Below the pieces are notes generated by a model. That model saw only the letters and a program-made list of their open reading frames with translations. It was not told the origin of the DNA and did no database searches. The position numbers were made by a program, and so were the translations under genes. Positions 8,108 through 16,966 of a DNA stretch of 21,802 bases are shown piece after piece. Within the stretch, counting starts at the first letter, position 1. Every line of letters starts with the position of its first letter. Source of the stretch: Alphaproteobacteria bacterium (GTDB taxonomy: Bacteria; Pseudomonadota; Alphaproteobacteria; RS24); assembly GCA_022428185.1 (NCBI GenBank), contig JAKMCZ010000058.1:1-21802 (forward strand). Reading direction: 5' to 3'.

Positions 8108-9042
8108 TGGGTGCGCCCGCTCACGCTGAGCGAGACAAAGCTCTGCACTTGCTGGGCGATTGGCAAATTACGTTGCGCGACCAAAGCCGCATGAGCGACC
8201 ACACCATTGCCGCCTATCGCCGTGATGTGGAAGCGTTTTTGGCTTTTCTCGAAGACCATTTAGGCCACCCGCCACACGGACGCGACCTCACAGCCCTGCA
8301 TGTGCGCGACATTCGCGCGTTTATGGCGGCGCGACGCAGCGACGGGGTCAGTGCGCGGTCGCTTAATCGGGCTTTGTCAGCCTTGCGCGGTTTTGCCGAT
8401 TTCTTGAAAGCGCGCGGGCTTGATGTGTCAGACGCGTTCAGCGGGGTCGCCACTGCCAAAACCAATGCCGGTTTGCCGCGACCGGTCGACGAACAAGACG
8501 TGTTGCAGCTTATCCAATATGCGTTTGACGGTGCCAAACAGGTGTGGCTGGGCCAGCGCGATGCAACCCTGCTGACCCTTTTATACGGCACGGGTTTGCG
8601 TATCTCGGAAGCCTTGTCTTTAACCCGCAGCCAAATCGAAGATGCCCATGACATGTTGCGCGTGACCGGCAAGGGCGGCAAACAGCGCGATGTGCCGCTT
8701 CTACCCTTAGTGATAAAAGCATTAGATGATTATCTGGCCGCGCAACCTTTCGGCCTCAGTCATGATGATAAGATTTTTCGCGGTGCGCGCGGCGGTGAGA
8801 TGCGTCCGCGCCAAGCGCAAAAGCTGATTGCCGATTTGCGCCGCGCCATCGGGCTTGATGACAGCGTGACCCCGCATGCGCTGCGCCATAGTTTTGCCAG
8901 CCATCTGCTGGCAGCGGGTGGCGATTTGCGCACCATTCAAGAATTACTGGGCCATGCCAGTTTAAGCTCGACGCAAATCTATACAAAGGTCGATGAAAAG
9001 GCCCTGCTCTCGGCCTATGACAAAGCGCATAAGCGCCGCTAG
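8107..9042 (+). CDS. xerC: Tyrosine recombinase XerC-like
   Basis: This is a site-specific tyrosine recombinase, probably the XerC partner that resolves chromosome dimers at dif with XerD. The 311 residues have a SAM-like N-terminal DNA-binding domain (about 10-110) and a catalytic domain with the full active site: R165 (GTGLRISEAL), K189 (VTGKGGKQRDVPL), H257 and R260 (HALRHSFASHLL), H283 (LLGHASLSSTQIYT) and the nucleophile Y292. The ATG at 8107-8109 overlaps the transaldolase stop in the form TAATG, so translation is probably coupled. An in-frame TTG at 8077 would add 10 residues and seems less likely. No integrase-type neighbours, att repeats or composition shift are present, so a housekeeping role fits better than a mobile one. 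XerC against XerD cannot be settled from motifs alone. Confidence 0.93.
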   Translation: MGAPAHAERDKALHLLGDWQITLRDQSRMSDHTIAAYRRDVEAFLAFLEDHLGHPPHGRDLTALHVRDIRAFMAARRSDGVSARSLNRALSALRGFADFLKARGLDVSDAFSGVATAKTNAGLPRPVDEQDVLQLIQYAFDGAKQVWLGQRDATLLTLLYGTGLRISEALSLTRSQIEDAHDMLRVTGKGGKQRDVPLLPLVIKALDDYLAAQPFGLSHDDKIFRGARGGEMRPRQAQKLIADLRRAIGLDDSVTPHALRHSFASHLLAAGGDLRTIQELLGHASLSSTQIYTKVDEKALLSAYDKAHKRR

Positions 9043-9060
9043 AGCGGGCTTACATGTGGC

Positions 9061-10470
9061 TTACATATGCAGCGCGCGCTTATCGACCGCCAGTGCTGCT
9101 TCCTTGACCGCCTCAGTAAGCGTTGGATGCGCATGGCAGGTGCGGGCGATATCCTCGGCGCTGGCTGAAAACTCCATCGCCACTGCCGCCTCAGCAATCA
9201 TATCACCGGCATGCGCACCCAAAATATGCACGCCTAAAACCTGATCGCTGGTCGCATCGGCAAGGATTTTTACGAAACCGTCTGTTGTGCCGTTCACTTT
9301 GGCGCGACCATTGGCGGTGAACGGAAATTTACCGACATTGTAAGCAATGCCCGCCTCTTTCAACTCTTCTTCATTGCGCCCCACCCAAGCTACTTCGGGC
9401 GCGGTATAAACGACTGAGGGAATAACGCCATAATTGACATGCGCCGGTTTGCCGGCCAAATGCTCGGCCAACGCCACACCTTCATCTTCTGCCTTATGCG
9501 CCAACATCGGTCCGGCAATCACATCGCCAATAGCATAAAGGCCATCAATATTGGTTTTGAAATGGGCATCAGTTTCAACCCGCCCGGCCCCGTCCATCGC
9601 CACGCCCAGCGCTTCCAGTCCAAGCCCTTGCGTGTGCGGACGACGACCGACCGCCAGCAAAGCGCGGTCGGCGGTCAGTGTTTCTGCCGCCCCGTCACCT
9701 GAAGCGGGCGCTAACGTCAGCTTGACCGAGTTTTTAAGCGCTTTGGCAGCAGTTACTTTTTTGCCGAGCATGAATTTCAGCCCTTGCTTTTTCAACACGC
9801 GCTGAAAATTCTTAGCCATGTCTGCATCCATGCCGGGCGTGATGCGGTCGAGAAACTCAATCACTGTTACCTCAGCGCCCAAACGTTTCCAAACCGAGCC
9901 AAGCTCAAGCCCGATAATACCGGCACCGATAATCGCCAAATGTTTCGGCACTTTATCGAAAGACAGAGCACCGGTAGATGAAACAATGCGCTCTTCATCA
10001 ATCTCAATGCCGGGCAAGGGCGTAACTTCAGAACCGGTCGCGATAACGATATTTTTGGCGTTTACGGCGCGTGTACCGCCCGCCAACAGGTCAATCTCAA
10101 CCGCCCCTGCAGCACCGATTTTGGCCGCACCTTCAATTTCTTCAACCTTATTTTTTTTGAAAAGATAGCGCACACCGTCCGTATTGCCGTCTACGCCATC
10201 GGCCTTATAGGCCATCATTTTTTCCAAATCGAGTTTCAGCGAACTGAAGGTGATGCCCATATTTTGCGCATGCGCTGCCTCGGCGTAAAGCTCGGAAGCG
10301 TGCAGCAATGCTTTTGAGGGGATACAACCGACATTCAGGCACGTGCCGCCGGGCGCACCGCGCTTATCAATGCAGGCGACTTTCATACCCAATTGTGCGG
10401 CGCGCAGTGCGCAAACATAGCCACCCGGCCCGGCCCCGATAACCACCAAATCGAAATTATTATCGCTCAT
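9061..10470 (-). CDS. lpdA: Dihydrolipoyl dehydrogenase (E3)
   Basis: E3 is the flavoprotein that reoxidises lipoyl groups of 2-oxo acid dehydrogenase complexes using NAD+. The 469 residues contain the FAD dinucleotide motif GAGPGG (12-17), the redox-active disulfide C44/C49 in GGTCLNVGC, a second NAD-binding glycine motif (IIGAGIIGLELG, about 180), and the C-terminal HAHPTLTEAV with base H448 and partner E453. The in-frame ATG at 10530 lies inside odhB. The ATG at 10468-10470 is chosen because GAGGAAA precedes it and MSDNNFDLVVIG is the normal N-terminus. Following odhB by 20 bases, it is likely the E3 dedicated to the 2-oxoglutarate complex. It converges on xerC with an 18-base gap and no visible terminator. 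Confidence 0.98.
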   Translation of the reverse strand: MSDNNFDLVVIGAGPGGYVCALRAAQLGMKVACIDKRGAPGGTCLNVGCIPSKALLHASELYAEAAHAQNMGITFSSLKLDLEKMMAYKADGVDGNTDGVRYLFKKNKVEEIEGAAKIGAAGAVEIDLLAGGTRAVNAKNIVIATGSEVTPLPGIEIDEERIVSSTGALSFDKVPKHLAIIGAGIIGLELGSVWKRLGAEVTVIEFLDRITPGMDADMAKNFQRVLKKQGLKFMLGKKVTAAKALKNSVKLTLAPASGDGAAETLTADRALLAVGRRPHTQGLGLEALGVAMDGAGRVETDAHFKTNIDGLYAIGDVIAGPMLAHKAEDEGVALAEHLAGKPAHVNYGVIPSVVYTAPEVAWVGRNEEELKEAGIAYNVGKFPFTANGRAKVNGTTDGFVKILADATSDQVLGVHILGAHAGDMIAEAAVAMEFSASAEDIARTCHAHPTLTEAVKEAALAVDKRALHM

Positions 10471-10472
10471 TT

Positions 10473-10479
10473 TTTCCTC
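10473..10479 (-). promoter_or_regulatory. Ribosome binding site of lpdA
   Basis: GAGGAAA lies two A-residues before the ATG at 10468-10470 (core GAGG at 6 bases). It falls in the 20-base gap after the odhB stop and fixes the start of lpdA at this ATG rather than at the longer in-frame start within odhB. Confidence 0.65.
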
Positions 10480-10490
10480 GACACTATCGG

Positions 10491-11753
10491 TTAAATATCC
10501 AGCAGCATGCGCTCGGGCGTTTCCAAACATTCTTTGACGCGCACCAGAAACGTGACCGCCTCTTTGCCGTCAACAATGCGATGGTCATAAGACAATGCCA
10601 GATACATCATCGGGCGCACCACAACTTCACCATCAACCACCATTGGGCGGTCTTGAATTTTATGCATGCCCAAAATGCCCGATTGCGGCATGTTCAAAAT
10701 CGGTGTGCTCATTAAAGAGCCGTAAACGCCGCCATTTGACATGGTGAATGTGCCGCCCTGCAAATCATCGATTGCCAGCTTGCCGTCGCGCGCCTTGCGT
10801 CCCATATCAGCCACGGCCAATTCAATATCGGCCAGCCCCATATTTTGCACATCGCGAATGACCGGCACGACAAGACCTTTTTCCGTGCCGACGGCGACGC
10901 CCATATTGATGTAGTTTTTATAAATTATCTCATCATCGGCAATCTCAGCATTAACGGCAGGAATTTCACGCAGCGCAGTGACACAAGCACGGGCGAAAAA
11001 GCTCATAAAGCCGAGCCTCGCGCCGTATTTTTGCTCGAATAAATCCTTATAGTCTCGCCGCAGCTCCATCAGCGCGCCCATATCAACCTCATTAAATGTG
11101 GTCAACTGCGCCGCCGTGTTCTGACTTTCCTTCAAGCGCGCAGCGATGGTTTTGCGAAGCCGCGTCATCTTCACCCGCTCCTCGCCGACAGTTTGGTTGG
11201 GCGTGTTTTGGCCGGGAGCCGCAGATGTGGCTTGTCGTGTCGCTTGTGGCGCAGCTTGTCCGCCACCCGACGCCGCATTAAGTGCGTCTTGTTTGGTCAG
11301 GCGCCCATCTTTGCCGGTACCCGAAATTTGGGTCGGGTCGAGGCCGTGCTCTTCCACCACCCGTCGTGCTGCCGGTGACAGGCCGCTTGTATCAGCCGCT
11401 GCCGGTGCCGTTATAGGTGTTGGCGTATCTGCTGCAATCGGTTGTTCCGGTTCTTCAACCGGCGTGGCGGCTTCAGCTTGGCTTGGCGCTTCGGCCGGTG
11501 CCGGTTCAGCCCCCGTGCCCTCGCCAATCGACCCCAGCAGCGCGCCGACCTCAACCGTATCGCCTTCGCCAGCCACCACTTCGGCCAGCACGCCGGCGCT
11601 TTGCGCAGGAATTTCAATCGTCACCTTATCGGTTTCCAATTCGCAAAGCGGCTCGTCCATTGCCACAGCATCGCCGGGCTTTTTATACCATTGTGCGATG
11701 GTCGCCTCGGTCACCGATTCGCCCAAAGTAGGGACACGAATTTCACTCGCCAT
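10491..11753 (-). CDS. odhB: 2-oxoglutarate dehydrogenase E2, dihydrolipoyl succinyltransferase
   Basis: E2 is the core of the 2-oxoglutarate dehydrogenase complex and transfers the succinyl group from lipoyl-lysine to CoA. The 420 residues comprise one lipoyl domain (1-78, lipoylated K43 in ELETDKVTIE), an Ala/Pro/Glu-rich flexible linker (about 80-122), a peripheral-subunit-binding domain (GLSPAARRVVEEHGLDPTQISGTGKDGRLTKQDAL, from 124), a second Ala/Gln/Thr-rich linker, and a catalytic domain ending with SYDHRIVDG, whose catalytic H391 and D395 are intact. One lipoyl domain is typical of the succinyl enzyme. It starts 18 bases after the odhA stop, behind a GGAGAG site. The alternative gene name is sucB. 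Confidence 0.98.
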   Translation of the reverse strand: MASEIRVPTLGESVTEATIAQWYKKPGDAVAMDEPLCELETDKVTIEIPAQSAGVLAEVVAGEGDTVEVGALLGSIGEGTGAEPAPAEAPSQAEAATPVEEPEQPIAADTPTPITAPAAADTSGLSPAARRVVEEHGLDPTQISGTGKDGRLTKQDALNAASGGGQAAPQATRQATSAAPGQNTPNQTVGEERVKMTRLRKTIAARLKESQNTAAQLTTFNEVDMGALMELRRDYKDLFEQKYGARLGFMSFFARACVTALREIPAVNAEIADDEIIYKNYINMGVAVGTEKGLVVPVIRDVQNMGLADIELAVADMGRKARDGKLAIDDLQGGTFTMSNGGVYGSLMSTPILNMPQSGILGMHKIQDRPMVVDGEVVVRPMMYLALSYDHRIVDGKEAVTFLVRVKECLETPERMLLDI

Positions 11754-11771
11754 GTTTTCTCTCCATTGCGC

Positions 11772-14700
11772 CTATCTGTTGATAGGGTCAATCAGGGCTG
11801 CATTGAGCAGCGCTTCTCTTTGTTCCAAATGACGGCTCATCTGACCGCTGGCAGTCGATGCCGAAGCGCGCCGACCGGCATAAAACACACGCTTATGTTT
11901 GGCGTCCAAATGGGTCAACACATCTTCAAGCTCGGGTTCGATGAAACTCCACGCGCCCATATTACGCGGTTCTTCTTGGCACCAGACCATTTCTGCATGC
12001 ACCATTGGCTCCAATTCGGCAAATAACGGCCCGCGCGGCATTGGATAAAGCTGCTCCAAGCGCATCAAATAAACATCGTCGATATTCTCCGCTTCGCATT
12101 TTTCCAATAAATCATAATAGACCTTGCCCGAGCACAAGACGACGCGGCGGATTTTATCGGCCGGTTGCAATTTGGCCTCGCTATTCGGTTGGCGCGCATC
12201 GCGGCTATCCCACAAAACCCGATGGAACGACGAACCCAGACTCATATCGGCCAAACTCGACACGCATTTTTTATGCCGCAAGAGTGATTTCGGCGTCATC
12301 AATATGAGCGGTTTGCGGAAATTGCGCTTTAGCTGACGACGCAAGACATGGAAATAATTAGCCGGTGTGGTGCAGTTGGCAACTTGCATATTTTCTTCGG
12401 CGCAAAGCTGCAAATAACGCTCAAGCCGCGCCGAGCTGTGCTCGGGGCCCTGCCCCTCATACCCATGCGGCAGCAGCATGACCAGACCCGACATACGCAG
12501 CCATTTATTCTCGCCCGAGCAGATAAATTGGTCGACAACGACCTGCGCGCCATTGGCGAAATCACCGAATTGCGCCTCCCAAAGCACCAGCGTGTTGGGC
12601 TCAGCCAGCGAATAACCATATTCAAATCCGAGCACGGCATTTTCCGACAGCATCGAATTAATCACTTCAAACAGCGCCTGCTCATCGCGAATATATTTGA
12701 GCGGCTTGTAGCGTCGCTCAGTCTCCTGGTCGATCCACGCCGAATGGCGCTGCGAAAACGTGCCGCGCTCACTATCTTGACCCGATAAGCGCACGGCATG
12801 GCCTTCCAACAATAATGTGCCAAAGGCCAAAGCCTCGGCAGTCGCCCAATCGAAACCGCCCTCGCTTTCAAACATTTTGTCTTTGGCCTTCAGCTGACGG
12901 GTCAAGGCGCGGTGCAAATTAAAACCTTCAGGCACGCGCCCCAAACCGGCACCAACTTCTTGCAATAAGGCTGCATCGACGCCGGTATCACCGCGCACAA
13001 ACTCAGCACTTTTGCGCTCCAGCCCCGACCATTTTCCGTCCAACCAATCGGCCTTATCGGGTTTGAAACTATTGGCTGCTTCAAACGCATCATCAAGCAA
13101 AGCGCGATATTCGGCTTTGGCGGCCTCAGGCCCGCCCTCGGGCAACAGCCCTTCTGTGACCAAACGGCGACCGTATTTTTCGACCACTGAGCCATGCGAT
13201 TTAATTTTTTTATACATGGTTGGCTGGGTGAAAGCCGGTTCATCGCCCTCATTATGACCGTGGCGGCGATAGCAGAACATATCAATGACCACGGGTTTCA
13301 AAAACTTTTGCCGGAACTCGGTCGCCACTTTAGCGGCAAACACAACCGCCTCCGGATCGTCGCCATTCACATGGAAAATCGGCGCTTCGACCATTTTCGC
13401 CACGTCGGACGGGTAAGGCGATGAACGCGAAAAACGCGGATTGGTGGTGAAACCGATTTGATTATTGACGATAAAATGGATTGAGCCGCCCGATTTATGC
13501 CCGATAAGCCCCGACAGGCCCAAACATTCAGCGACAATACCCTGTCCGGCAAAGGCCGCATCGCCATGCAGCAAAAGCGGTATCACTGTGCCGCGATCGG
13601 CCATAGCGCGCGGATGTTCTTTAAACTGGTCTTGCTTGGCGCGCGCTTTTCCAAGCACCACCGGATCAACCGCCTCCAAATGCGACGGATTGGGCGATAG
13701 AGATAAATGCACCTTATTGCCGTCAAACTCGCGGTCGGAAGAAGCGCCCAGATGGTATTTCACATCGCCCGAACCTTCAATGTCGTCAGGATTGGCCGAG
13801 CCACCTTTAAACTCATAAAATAAGGCTTCAAACGGCTTAGCCATCACATTGGTCAGCACATTTAGGCGTCCGCGATGCGGCATGCCAAGCACCACTTCTT
13901 TAACGCCCAGATTACCGCCGCGCTTAATCACCTGTTCAAGCGCCGGTATCATCGCTTCGCCGCCATCAAGCCCAAACCGTTTGGTGCCGGTATATTTGAC
14001 ATCGAGGAATTGCTCCAACCCCTCCGCCTCAACCAGCTTTTGAAAAATCGCTAGCTTGCCCGGTTGGGTAAACGCGATTTCCTTATCGGGCCCTTCAATG
14101 CGTTCTTGCAACCACGCTTTTTCTTCAGGGTCAGAAATATGCATAAACTCAAGCGCCACAGTGCCGCAATAAGTACGGCGCAAAATATCCAGCATGTCGC
14201 GAATGGTGGCGGTTTCCAGCCCGAGCACGTAATCGATAAAAATCGGGCGGTCAAAATCATCTTCGGTGAACCCGTAAGAGGTCGGGTCAAGCTCGGGATG
14301 CGTGCCCGGCGGCTCGATACCCAACGGGTCGAGATTGGCCGCCAAATGACCGCGATAACGATAGGCGCGTATCATCATAATGGCGCGCACGCTATCGAGC
14401 GTTGCGGCGCGCACAGCTTGCAGGTTTTCGCCGTCTATATCGCCGCCCGACGCGCCGACCATGCGGGTTTGAATTTTTTCAGCCAGCATGTCAGGCGCGG
14501 GCAAATCATCAACCATGCCGTCAGGCCATTGCCCGTCCAGAACCGCCGTCATATCGCCGTTTATTTTCGGCGGCCAATCGCTGCGTTGCCAGCTTGGCTG
14601 ATGCGGCGCAACATCATCGCCCAAAGCTGAAAAATAAGCCTGCCAATCGGCCGATAGGGATGCATCACCGGCTTTGAAGCGGGCATATTGCTGTTCGAGA

Positions 14701-14777
14701 TAAAGCGCATTGGACCCGTCAAAATGCGACTGGGCGATATCAGGTCGGTTATTGGCCTGCGAATTTTTATCCGACAT
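11772..14777 (-). CDS. odhA: 2-oxoglutarate dehydrogenase E1
   Basis: This is the thiamine-diphosphate-dependent E1 that decarboxylates 2-oxoglutarate and succinylates the E2 lipoyl group. With the ATG at 14775-14777 it has 1001 residues. An N-terminal E2-binding segment (SNALYLEQQYARFKAGDASLSADWQAYF) is followed by GMPHRGRLNVL (298-308), SLSPNPSHLEAV (359-370) and the ThDP/Mg region HGDAAFAGQG (404-413) to NNQIGFTT (438-445). The transketolase-like pyrimidine and C-terminal domains (ENKWLRMSGLVMLLPHGYEGQGPEHSSARLER) follow. A TTG four codons upstream (14789) is in frame but lacks a ribosome site. It starts 94 bases after the sucD stop, where a possible promoter lies. The alternative gene name is sucA. 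Confidence 0.98.
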   Translation of the reverse strand: MSDKNSQANNRPDIAQSHFDGSNALYLEQQYARFKAGDASLSADWQAYFSALGDDVAPHQPSWQRSDWPPKINGDMTAVLDGQWPDGMVDDLPAPDMLAEKIQTRMVGASGGDIDGENLQAVRAATLDSVRAIMMIRAYRYRGHLAANLDPLGIEPPGTHPELDPTSYGFTEDDFDRPIFIDYVLGLETATIRDMLDILRRTYCGTVALEFMHISDPEEKAWLQERIEGPDKEIAFTQPGKLAIFQKLVEAEGLEQFLDVKYTGTKRFGLDGGEAMIPALEQVIKRGGNLGVKEVVLGMPHRGRLNVLTNVMAKPFEALFYEFKGGSANPDDIEGSGDVKYHLGASSDREFDGNKVHLSLSPNPSHLEAVDPVVLGKARAKQDQFKEHPRAMADRGTVIPLLLHGDAAFAGQGIVAECLGLSGLIGHKSGGSIHFIVNNQIGFTTNPRFSRSSPYPSDVAKMVEAPIFHVNGDDPEAVVFAAKVATEFRQKFLKPVVIDMFCYRRHGHNEGDEPAFTQPTMYKKIKSHGSVVEKYGRRLVTEGLLPEGGPEAAKAEYRALLDDAFEAANSFKPDKADWLDGKWSGLERKSAEFVRGDTGVDAALLQEVGAGLGRVPEGFNLHRALTRQLKAKDKMFESEGGFDWATAEALAFGTLLLEGHAVRLSGQDSERGTFSQRHSAWIDQETERRYKPLKYIRDEQALFEVINSMLSENAVLGFEYGYSLAEPNTLVLWEAQFGDFANGAQVVVDQFICSGENKWLRMSGLVMLLPHGYEGQGPEHSSARLERYLQLCAEENMQVANCTTPANYFHVLRRQLKRNFRKPLILMTPKSLLRHKKCVSSLADMSLGSSFHRVLWDSRDARQPNSEAKLQPADKIRRVVLCSGKVYYDLLEKCEAENIDDVYLMRLEQLYPMPRGPLFAELEPMVHAEMVWCQEEPRNMGAWSFIEPELEDVLTHLDAKHKRVFYAGRRASASTASGQMSRHLEQREALLNAALIDPINR

Positions 14778-14815
14778 TTGCCTATCCAATTAGGGCCGAA
14801 AGCGGCTTGGTCAGA

Positions 14816-14844
14816 ATACTAAACCCTTTGGAGATGCGAGGCAA
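14816..14844 (-). promoter_or_regulatory. Candidate sigma-70 promoter before odhA
   Basis: Reading leftward, TTGCCT (14839-14844) and TAGTAT (14816-14821) are separated by 17 bases; each box matches consensus at 4 of 6 positions. It lies in the 94-base gap between sucD and odhA, with an expected start site about 30 bases before the ATG. It would let odhAB-lpdA be transcribed apart from sucCD. No terminator hairpin is visible after sucD, so read-through is also expected. Confidence 0.33.
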
Positions 14845-14871
14845 TCATAAGCGGCGGAGAAAGCGGGGAAG

Positions 14872-15747
14872 CTAGCCCTTCAGCACATCGACCAATGTCG
14901 TGCCCAGCGAGGCGGGCGACGGCGATACGGTGATACCGGCGGCGCGCATTGCATCCATTTTATCGTCAGCCCCGCCCTTGCCACCGGCAATAATCGCACC
15001 GGCATGGCCCATACGCCGTCCGGGCGGTGCGGTAACACCGGCGATAAAGCCGACCATCGGTTTTTTCACCTTTGAGGCTTTCAAAAATTCAGCCGCTTCT
15101 TCTTCCGCAGAACCACCGATTTCACCAATCATGATAATGCTTTCGGTTTCATCATCGCCGAGAAACAAATCCAAGCAGTCGATGAAATTCGTGCCATTGA
15201 CCGGATCGCCGCCAATGCCGATGCAAGTCGACTGGCCGAGCCCGACTGCGGTGGTTTGCGCCACCGCCTCATAGGTCAATGTGCCCGAGCGCGATACAAT
15301 GCCGACCGAACCGCGCCGGTGAATATGGCCCGGCATGATACCGATTTTACATTCATCGGGCGTGATGACGCCGGGGCAATTCGGCCCGACAAGGCGGGTA
15401 TTCGACCCTTGCAAAGCGCGTTTCACCCTAATCATATCGGTCACCGGAATACCTTCCGTAATGCAAACGGCAAGTTCTATGCCTGCTTCAATCGCTTCCA
15501 AAATCGCATCGCCGGCAAATGGCGGTGGCACATAAATCGCTGAGGCGGTAGCGCCGGTGTTTTCAACCGCTTCGCTTACCGTGTCGAAAACCGGCAGGTC
15601 GAGATGGGTCGCGCCGCCGCGCCCCGGTGTCACCCCGCCGACCATTTTAGTGCCATAGGCAATGGCTTGCTCAGAATGAAATGTGCCTTGCGAGCCGGTA
15701 AAGCCCTGACAAATAACTTTCGTGTCTTTATTGACCAATACCGACAT
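14872..15747 (-). CDS. sucD: Succinyl-CoA synthetase subunit alpha
   Basis: The alpha subunit of succinate-CoA ligase binds CoA and carries the phosphohistidine that couples succinyl-CoA cleavage to ATP or GTP formation. The 291 residues show the CoA-binding N-terminus (KVICQGFTGSQGTFHSEQAIAYGTKMVGGVTPGRGG), the GPNCPGVI motif and the phosphorylated H248 in GRRMGHAGAIIAGGKG. The length matches the family. Its ATG overlaps the sucC stop by one base (TAATG), consistent with the one-to-one alpha-beta complex being made by coupled translation. Confidence 0.98.
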   Translation of the reverse strand: MSVLVNKDTKVICQGFTGSQGTFHSEQAIAYGTKMVGGVTPGRGGATHLDLPVFDTVSEAVENTGATASAIYVPPPFAGDAILEAIEAGIELAVCITEGIPVTDMIRVKRALQGSNTRLVGPNCPGVITPDECKIGIMPGHIHRRGSVGIVSRSGTLTYEAVAQTTAVGLGQSTCIGIGGDPVNGTNFIDCLDLFLGDDETESIIMIGEIGGSAEEEAAEFLKASKVKKPMVGFIAGVTAPPGRRMGHAGAIIAGGKGGADDKMDAMRAAGITVSPSPASLGTTLVDVLKG

Positions 15748-16916
15748 TAGGCGGCCTCCTTCACGGCAGCGACGATTTTTTCGGCTGCATCGTTCAAATT
15801 ATCGGCTGAAATAATCGGCAAGCCGCTATTCGCCATAATTTCTTTGCCCTCTTCGACATTGGTGCCTTCCAAGCGCACCACAAGCGGCACATCGAGGCTC
15901 AATTCGCGCGCCGCCGCCACCACGCCTTCGGCAATAATATCGCAGCGCATGATACCGCCGAAAATATTGACCAAAATGCCTTCCACATTGTCGTCCGACA
16001 AAATGATTTTGAACGCTTCGGTCACTTTTTCTTTGGTCGCGCCGCCGCCGACATCGAGGAAATTGGCCGGTTCAGAGCCGTATAATTTAATAATATCCAT
16101 CGTCGCCATTGCCAGACCCGCGCCATTGACCATGCAACCGATCTTGCCATCTAGCTTGATGTAAGACAGGTCATATTTTGACGCTTCTATTTCAGCCGGG
16201 TCTTCTTCAGCCAAATCGCGCAACTCGACAATATCACTTTGCCGATACAGCGCATTGCTATCGAAATTTACCTTCGCATCGAGGCAAACCAAATCGCCCG
16301 CGCCGGTAACCACCAGCGGATTGATTTCCAATAGCGACATGTCTTTTTCAACAAAGGCGCGATAAAGATTGGCAATCAGCTTATCGGCTTGCTTTATTTG
16401 CGCGCCCTCAAGGCCAAGCGCAAAGGCGATTTGCCGCGCGTGATGACCCGAAATACCGCTCGCCGGATCTACACTAACCGTGATGATTTTTTCCGGTGTT
16501 TGGTCAGCCACTTCTTCAATATCCATGCCGCCTTCGGTCGAGGCGATAAATGAAATGCGCGATGTTGCGCGGTCAACCAAAGCCGAAAGATAAAGTTCGC
16601 GGGCAATATCAGAGCCGTCTTCAATATAAACACGCCCGACTTCCTTGCCCTCAGCGCCGGTTTGATGTGTCACCAATGTCATGCCCAGCATGCGGCTTGC
16701 TTCGGCGCGCACGTCATCAATCGATTTGACGACTTTGACACCGCCGCCCTTGCCGCGACCGCCGGCGTGAATTTGGGCTTTCACCACCCAAACCGGACCA
16801 CCCAATTGTTCAGCCGCTTTCACGGCCTCATCGGCGGAGAAAGCGACATGACCGTTTGGCACGGGCACGCCAAACGCACCCAGAACCTGTTTGGCTTGAT
16901 ATTCGTGAATGTTCAT
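15747..16916 (-). CDS. sucC: Succinyl-CoA synthetase subunit beta
   Basis: The ADP-forming-type beta subunit holds the ATP-grasp nucleotide site and the succinate site. The 389 residues begin MNIHEYQAKQVLGAFGVPVPNG. The grasp-domain glycine loop AQIHAGGRGKGGGVK is at about 47-61, and the C-terminal flavodoxin-like domain includes VEGILVNIFGGIMRCDIIAEGVV. An in-frame TTG two codons upstream (16920-16922) is rejected because MNIHEY is the invariant N-terminus. The ribosome site is only a poly-G run (16925-16930), and an inverted repeat lies directly upstream of it. sucD follows with a one-base overlap. Confidence 0.98.
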   Translation of the reverse strand: MNIHEYQAKQVLGAFGVPVPNGHVAFSADEAVKAAEQLGGPVWVVKAQIHAGGRGKGGGVKVVKSIDDVRAEASRMLGMTLVTHQTGAEGKEVGRVYIEDGSDIARELYLSALVDRATSRISFIASTEGGMDIEEVADQTPEKIITVSVDPASGISGHHARQIAFALGLEGAQIKQADKLIANLYRAFVEKDMSLLEINPLVVTGAGDLVCLDAKVNFDSNALYRQSDIVELRDLAEEDPAEIEASKYDLSYIKLDGKIGCMVNGAGLAMATMDIIKLYGSEPANFLDVGGGATKEKVTEAFKIILSDDNVEGILVNIFGGIMRCDIIAEGVVAAARELSLDVPLVVRLEGTNVEEGKEIMANSGLPIISADNLNDAAEKIVAAVKEAA

Positions 16917-16932
16917 GGACAACGCCCCCCGC

Positions 16933-16966
16933 GCTAATTTCGCAATAACTGCCAGCGAAAATTAGC
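16933..16966 (-). repeat. Inverted repeat upstream of sucC
   Basis: GCTAATTTCGC (16933-16943) and GCGAAAATTAGC (16955-16966) are complementary over 11 bp apart from one extra A, with an 11-base spacer. The repeat ends 17 bases before the sucC ATG, next to the poly-G ribosome site. There is no T-run after it in the sense of sucC, so it is not a standard terminator. A weak promoter pair (TTGGGC at 16965-16970 and TATTGC at 16942-16947, 17-base spacer) overlaps it. It could therefore be a repressor operator or a leader hairpin. Confidence 0.5.

Noticed and set aside
8107..9042. Recombinase as a sign of a prophage or integrative element
   Set aside because: There are no phage, conjugation or toxin genes, no att-like repeats and no tRNA nearby; composition matches neighbours, and the gene sits among housekeeping genes.
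9025..9085. Inverted ATAAGCGC/GCGCTTAT across the xerC-lpdA convergence, and a near-repeat GGCTTACAT in the 18-base gap
   Set aside because: The arms are 8 bp with a spacer over 40 bases, lie in coding ends and have no T-run. This is most likely chance, and no terminator can be claimed.
10471..10530. 20-residue N-terminal extension of LpdA
   Set aside because: It overlaps the end of odhB and lacks a ribosome site, whereas the internal ATG has GAGGAAA and the conserved N-terminus.
11146..11832. 228-codon open frame on the + strand
   Set aside because: It is antisense to the Ala/Pro-rich linker of odhB. The long frame results from GC-rich linker codons and has Ser/Ala/Pro-biased protein.
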